This document shows, one piece after another, positions 61,341 through 64,000 of a stretch of DNA of 64,000 nt (position 1 is its first letter; the number at the start of each line of letters is the position of its first letter). The DNA is taken from positions 310,001-374,000 of the forward strand of contig NZ_JBNAGG010000001.1 in assembly GCF_049801075.1 (NCBI RefSeq), given 5' to 3'. The notes below the pieces were generated by a model. It saw only the letters and a program-made list of their open reading frames with translations. It did no database searches and had not been told where the DNA came from. This DNA comes from Maritalea sp049801075 (GTDB lineage: Bacteria; Pseudomonadota; Alphaproteobacteria; Rhizobiales; Devosiaceae). Made by a program: the position numbers and the translations under genes.

Positions 61341-64000
61341 TTATTCATTTTCTGGCTGGTCGCCACCGGAAGTTGGCGGTGGGGTGTCAGTGGTTTGTTC
61401 ATCCCCTTCTTCACCGTCTTCATCGGGTTCAGGTTCAGAGATGCGTTCCACGGAGACGACTTTCTCATCTTTTGCTGTCGACAAGACTGTTACGCCCTGA
61501 GTTGCACGACCAGCGATGCGAATGCCATCAACTGGCACGCGTATCAATTTGCCGCCATTTGTCACCAGCATAATTTGATCGTCATTCTCAATTGGGAACG
61601 ATGCAACAATTTGGCCATTACGTTCGCTCATGGCCATGGCTGTTATGCCTTTGCCGCCACGACCTGTCTTACGATATTCGTAAGATGAAGTTCGCTTGCC
61701 ATACCCATTTTCAGAAATCGCAAGGATGAATTGCTCGGCAGCACTCATTTCAGCATAGCGCTCCGATGACATTTCAACGTCACCGACACTGAGTTCTTCA
61801 TCCAGATCGACGCTTTCCTCGGCATCACCATCCATAAGGCGGCGCAGTTTCAGGTAGGCTGCGCGTTCTTCTGGCGATGCATCAAGGTGGCGAATGATAG
61901 ACATGGCAATCACTTCGTCGCCATCCGCCAATCGGATACCGCGCACACCAACTGAATTACGGCTAGTAAACACGCGCACGTCATCAACAGAGAAGCGCAT
62001 CGCTTGGCCAAGTGCAGTGGTGAGCAATACGTTATCGTCTGCCGAACAAGTTTCCACATCAACAATGCCGTCGCCATCTTCGAGTTTCATGGCGATTTTG
62101 CCGTTGCGGTTCACATTGATGAAGTCGGCCAATGAGTTACGACGTACCGTGCCGCGCTTCGTCGCGAACATAATGTCGAGATCCTGCCAAGTGTCCTCGT
62201 CTTCAGGCAATGGCATGATCGAGGTGATATATTCACCTTCTTGCAGCGGCAGCATATTGACCAAGGCCTTGCCGCGCGAGTTGGCAGCGCCAACTGGCAA
62301 ACGCCAGACCTTCAGTTTGTAAACAATACCGCGGCTGGTGAAGAACAGTACTGGTGTGTGGGTATTTGCCACAAATAACCGTGCTACAAAATCTTCATCA
62401 CGCGTTGCCATGCCTGAACGGCCCTTGCCGCCGCGACGCTGGGCGCGATAGGTGGAAAGCGGCACGCGTTTGATGTAACCACCGTGAGATACGGTCACAA
62501 CCATATCTTCTCGTGCGATCAAATCTTCGTCGTCCACATCACCAACAGCATCGACAATTTCTGTGCGACGTTCGGTACCGTAACGGTCGCGCACTTCGAG
62601 CATTTCTTCGCGAATGATTTCGATCACGCGCTCTTTAGACCGCAAAATATCGAGATAGTCTTCGATTTCGGCGCCCAACTTATTCAATTCGTCGCCAATT
62701 TCATCGCGGCCAAGCGCTGTCAAACGTTGCAGGCGTAAATCGAGGATCGCTTTAACCTGCTCTTCTGACAGATAATATGTGCCATCTTCATTGACGGTGT
62801 GACGCGGGTCATCGATCAATTTGATCAATGCTTCCACATCATGTGCAGGCCATGCCCGCTCCAACAGGCGCGACCGTGCTGTTGCAGGATCTGGCGCTGT
62901 ACGGATGAGTTGGATCACTTCATCCACGTTTGCAACAGCGATCACCAAGCCCACCAATACGTGCGCGCGATCGCGAGCCTTGTTGAGCAAGAATTTGGCG
63001 CGCCGTGTTACAACTTCCTCACGGAAATCAACAAAAGCGGTCAAAATATCGCGCAGGCTCATTTGTTCCGGCTTGCCACCATTCAAGGCAACGAAGTTAC
63101 AGCCAAATGAGGATTGCAGAGGCGAGTATTTGTAAAGCTGATTCAACACAATGTCGGCAACCGCATCGCGTTTCAATTCAATCACAACGCGCATACCTTC
63201 ACGGTCTGACTCGTCGCGAATGTCCGAAATACCTTCAATCCGCTTATCGCGCACAAGCTCCGCGATCTTTTCGATCATGGATGCTTTGTTCACCTGATAA
63301 GGAATTTCGGTGATGATCAGCGCTTCACGATCCTTGCGGATTTCTTCAACGCCAACTTTACCGCGCATCAAAACAGAGCCACGGCCCGTTTCATATGCCG
63401 AACGAATGCCGGAGCGACCAAGGATGATGCCCGCAGTCGGGAAATCTGGCCCTGGCATAATTTCCATCAATTCTTCGGTTGTGATGTCTGCATTGTCCAT
63501 CAAGGCAATGGCTGCATTGATCACTTCGATCAAGTTGTGGCTTGGAATATTGGTGGCCATGCCAACGGCAATGCCGCCTGAACCGTTGACCAAAAGGTTC
63601 GGGAAACGTGCCGGCAAAATAGTCGGCTCGCTCTCAGTATTATCGTAGTTATCGCGGAAATCGACTGTGTCGCGGTCAATGTCTTCCAAAAGCGCTGTGG
63701 ACACACGTTCCATACGCACTTCTGTATAACGCATTGCGGCGGGCATATCCCCATCAATCGAGCCGAAGTTGCCCTGACCATCAATCAAGGGCAAGCGCAT
63801 TGAGAATTCCTGCGCCATCCGCACAAGCGCGTGATAAACCGCTGTATCGCCGTGCGGGTGGTATTTACCGATTACATCACCAACAACACGTGCTGACTTA
63901 CGATATTGCTTGTTCCACTCATACCCATTTTCATGCATCGAATACAGAATTCGACGGTGCACGGGCTTCAATCCATCGCGCACATCTGGCAGCGCACGGC
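61341..64000 (-). CDS. gyrA: DNA gyrase subunit A, lacking the N-terminus
   Basis: GyrA is the DNA-breaking and wrapping subunit of the A2B2 gyrase that introduces negative supercoils. The window holds about 886 codons; the start lies beyond the right edge, as the frame reads RALPDVRDGLKPVHRR up to it. The catalytic tyrosine is in AAMRYTEVRM. The quinolone-resistance region reads HPHGDTAVYHALVRMAQ, with Thr and His where E. coli has Ser83 and Asp87. The C-terminal beta-pinwheel contains the GyrA-box-like QRRGGKG. The protein ends in a long acidic tail (EPDEDGEEGDE and following). Confidence 0.97.
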   Translation of the reverse strand, partial: RALPDVRDGLKPVHRRILYSMHENGYEWNKQYRKSARVVGDVIGKYHPHGDTAVYHALVRMAQEFSMRLPLIDGQGNFGSIDGDMPAAMRYTEVRMERVSTALLEDIDRDTVDFRDNYDNTESEPTILPARFPNLLVNGSGGIAVGMATNIPSHNLIEVINAAIALMDNADITTEELMEIMPGPDFPTAGIILGRSGIRSAYETGRGSVLMRGKVGVEEIRKDREALIITEIPYQVNKASMIEKIAELVRDKRIEGISDIRDESDREGMRVVIELKRDAVADIVLNQLYKYSPLQSSFGCNFVALNGGKPEQMSLRDILTAFVDFREEVVTRRAKFLLNKARDRAHVLVGLVIAVANVDEVIQLIRTAPDPATARSRLLERAWPAHDVEALIKLIDDPRHTVNEDGTYYLSEEQVKAILDLRLQRLTALGRDEIGDELNKLGAEIEDYLDILRSKERVIEIIREEMLEVRDRYGTERRTEIVDAVGDVDDEDLIAREDMVVTVSHGGYIKRVPLSTYRAQRRGGKGRSGMATRDEDFVARLFVANTHTPVLFFTSRGIVYKLKVWRLPVGAANSRGKALVNMLPLQEGEYITSIMPLPEDEDTWQDLDIMFATKRGTVRRNSLADFINVNRNGKIAMKLEDGDGIVDVETCSADDNVLLTTALGQAMRFSVDDVRVFTSRNSVGVRGIRLADGDEVIAMSIIRHLDASPEERAAYLKLRRLMDGDAEESVDLDEELSVGDVEMSSERYAEMSAAEQFILAISENGYGKRTSSYEYRKTGRGGKGITAMAMSERNGQIVASFPIENDDQIMLVTNGGKLIRVPVDGIRIAGRATQGVTVLSTAKDEKVVSVERISEPEPDEDGEEGDEQTTDTPPPTSGGDQPENE

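Noticed and set aside
1..64000. CRISPR arrays, IS elements and prophage genes
   Set aside because: No regularly spaced repeats, transposase, integrase or phage-like proteins were seen in the window.

Overview
The window looks like chromosomal DNA of an alphaproteobacterium, most likely of the order Hyphomicrobiales (Rhizobiales). The basis is the housekeeping block gyrA-LysE-coaD-ppi-ppi-queA-tgt, the glmU-glmS pair, and a base composition that looks roughly balanced by eye. The genus cannot be fixed from the sequence alone.

Layout. Positions 1-3004 hold core genes: glmS (cut by the left edge) and glmU on the minus strand, then a membrane-anchored protein of unknown function. A tRNA-Lys(TTT) follows at 3097-3172. 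From about 3.36 kb to 51.1 kb lies a large nonribosomal peptide/polyketide biosynthetic locus. It opens with a type II thioesterase, an Sfp-type phosphopantetheinyl transferase, an unrecognised protein and a TauD-type dioxygenase, all on the plus strand. A minus-strand trio follows: an MFS transporter, a GSCFA protein and an SGNH-like protein. A 0.6 kb divergent regulatory region leads into five giant, overlapping synthase genes (9940-44569). Behind them are a Dpp/Opp-type ABC transporter (substrate-binding protein, two permeases, two ATPases) and a LysR regulator. From 51.2 kb to the right edge there are an MTA/SAH nucleosidase, an MFS transporter, two DMT-type transporters, pgi, tgt, queA, two cyclophilins, coaD, a LysE exporter and gyrA (cut by the right edge).

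The synthases. Read by hand, the domains are: NRPS1 A-T-C-A-T; NRPS2 dock-C-A-T-C-A-T; NRPS3 C-A-T-C-A-T-Cy-A-T-Ox; NRPS4 dock-C-A-T-TE; NRPS5 A-T-C-A-T-KS-KR-ACP-ACP-TE. That makes ten adenylation domains and one acyltransferase-less polyketide module. The hand-read specificity codes point to: aromatic - unassigned - branched aliphatic - Gly - Arg - Pro(-like) - Cys (cyclised and oxidised to thiazole) - Gln on NRPS1-4, and Val/Ile - Pro - reduced C2 unit on NRPS5. Both NRPS1 and NRPS5 begin with an A-T loading module, and both NRPS4 and NRPS5 end in a thioesterase. The locus therefore appears to encode two complete assembly lines, not one.

How it fits together. The transferase would load the carrier domains and the type II thioesterase would clear blocked ones. 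The dioxygenase is a candidate tailoring hydroxylase. The divergent MFS protein is a candidate exporter, and the Dpp-type importer with its LysR gene could take up peptides or the product. The most notable features are the two-line architecture, the AT-less terminal polyketide module, the fused thiazole module, and a possible structured leader in front of NRPS1. All specificity calls are manual alignments to the published GrsA positions, with no database search behind them.
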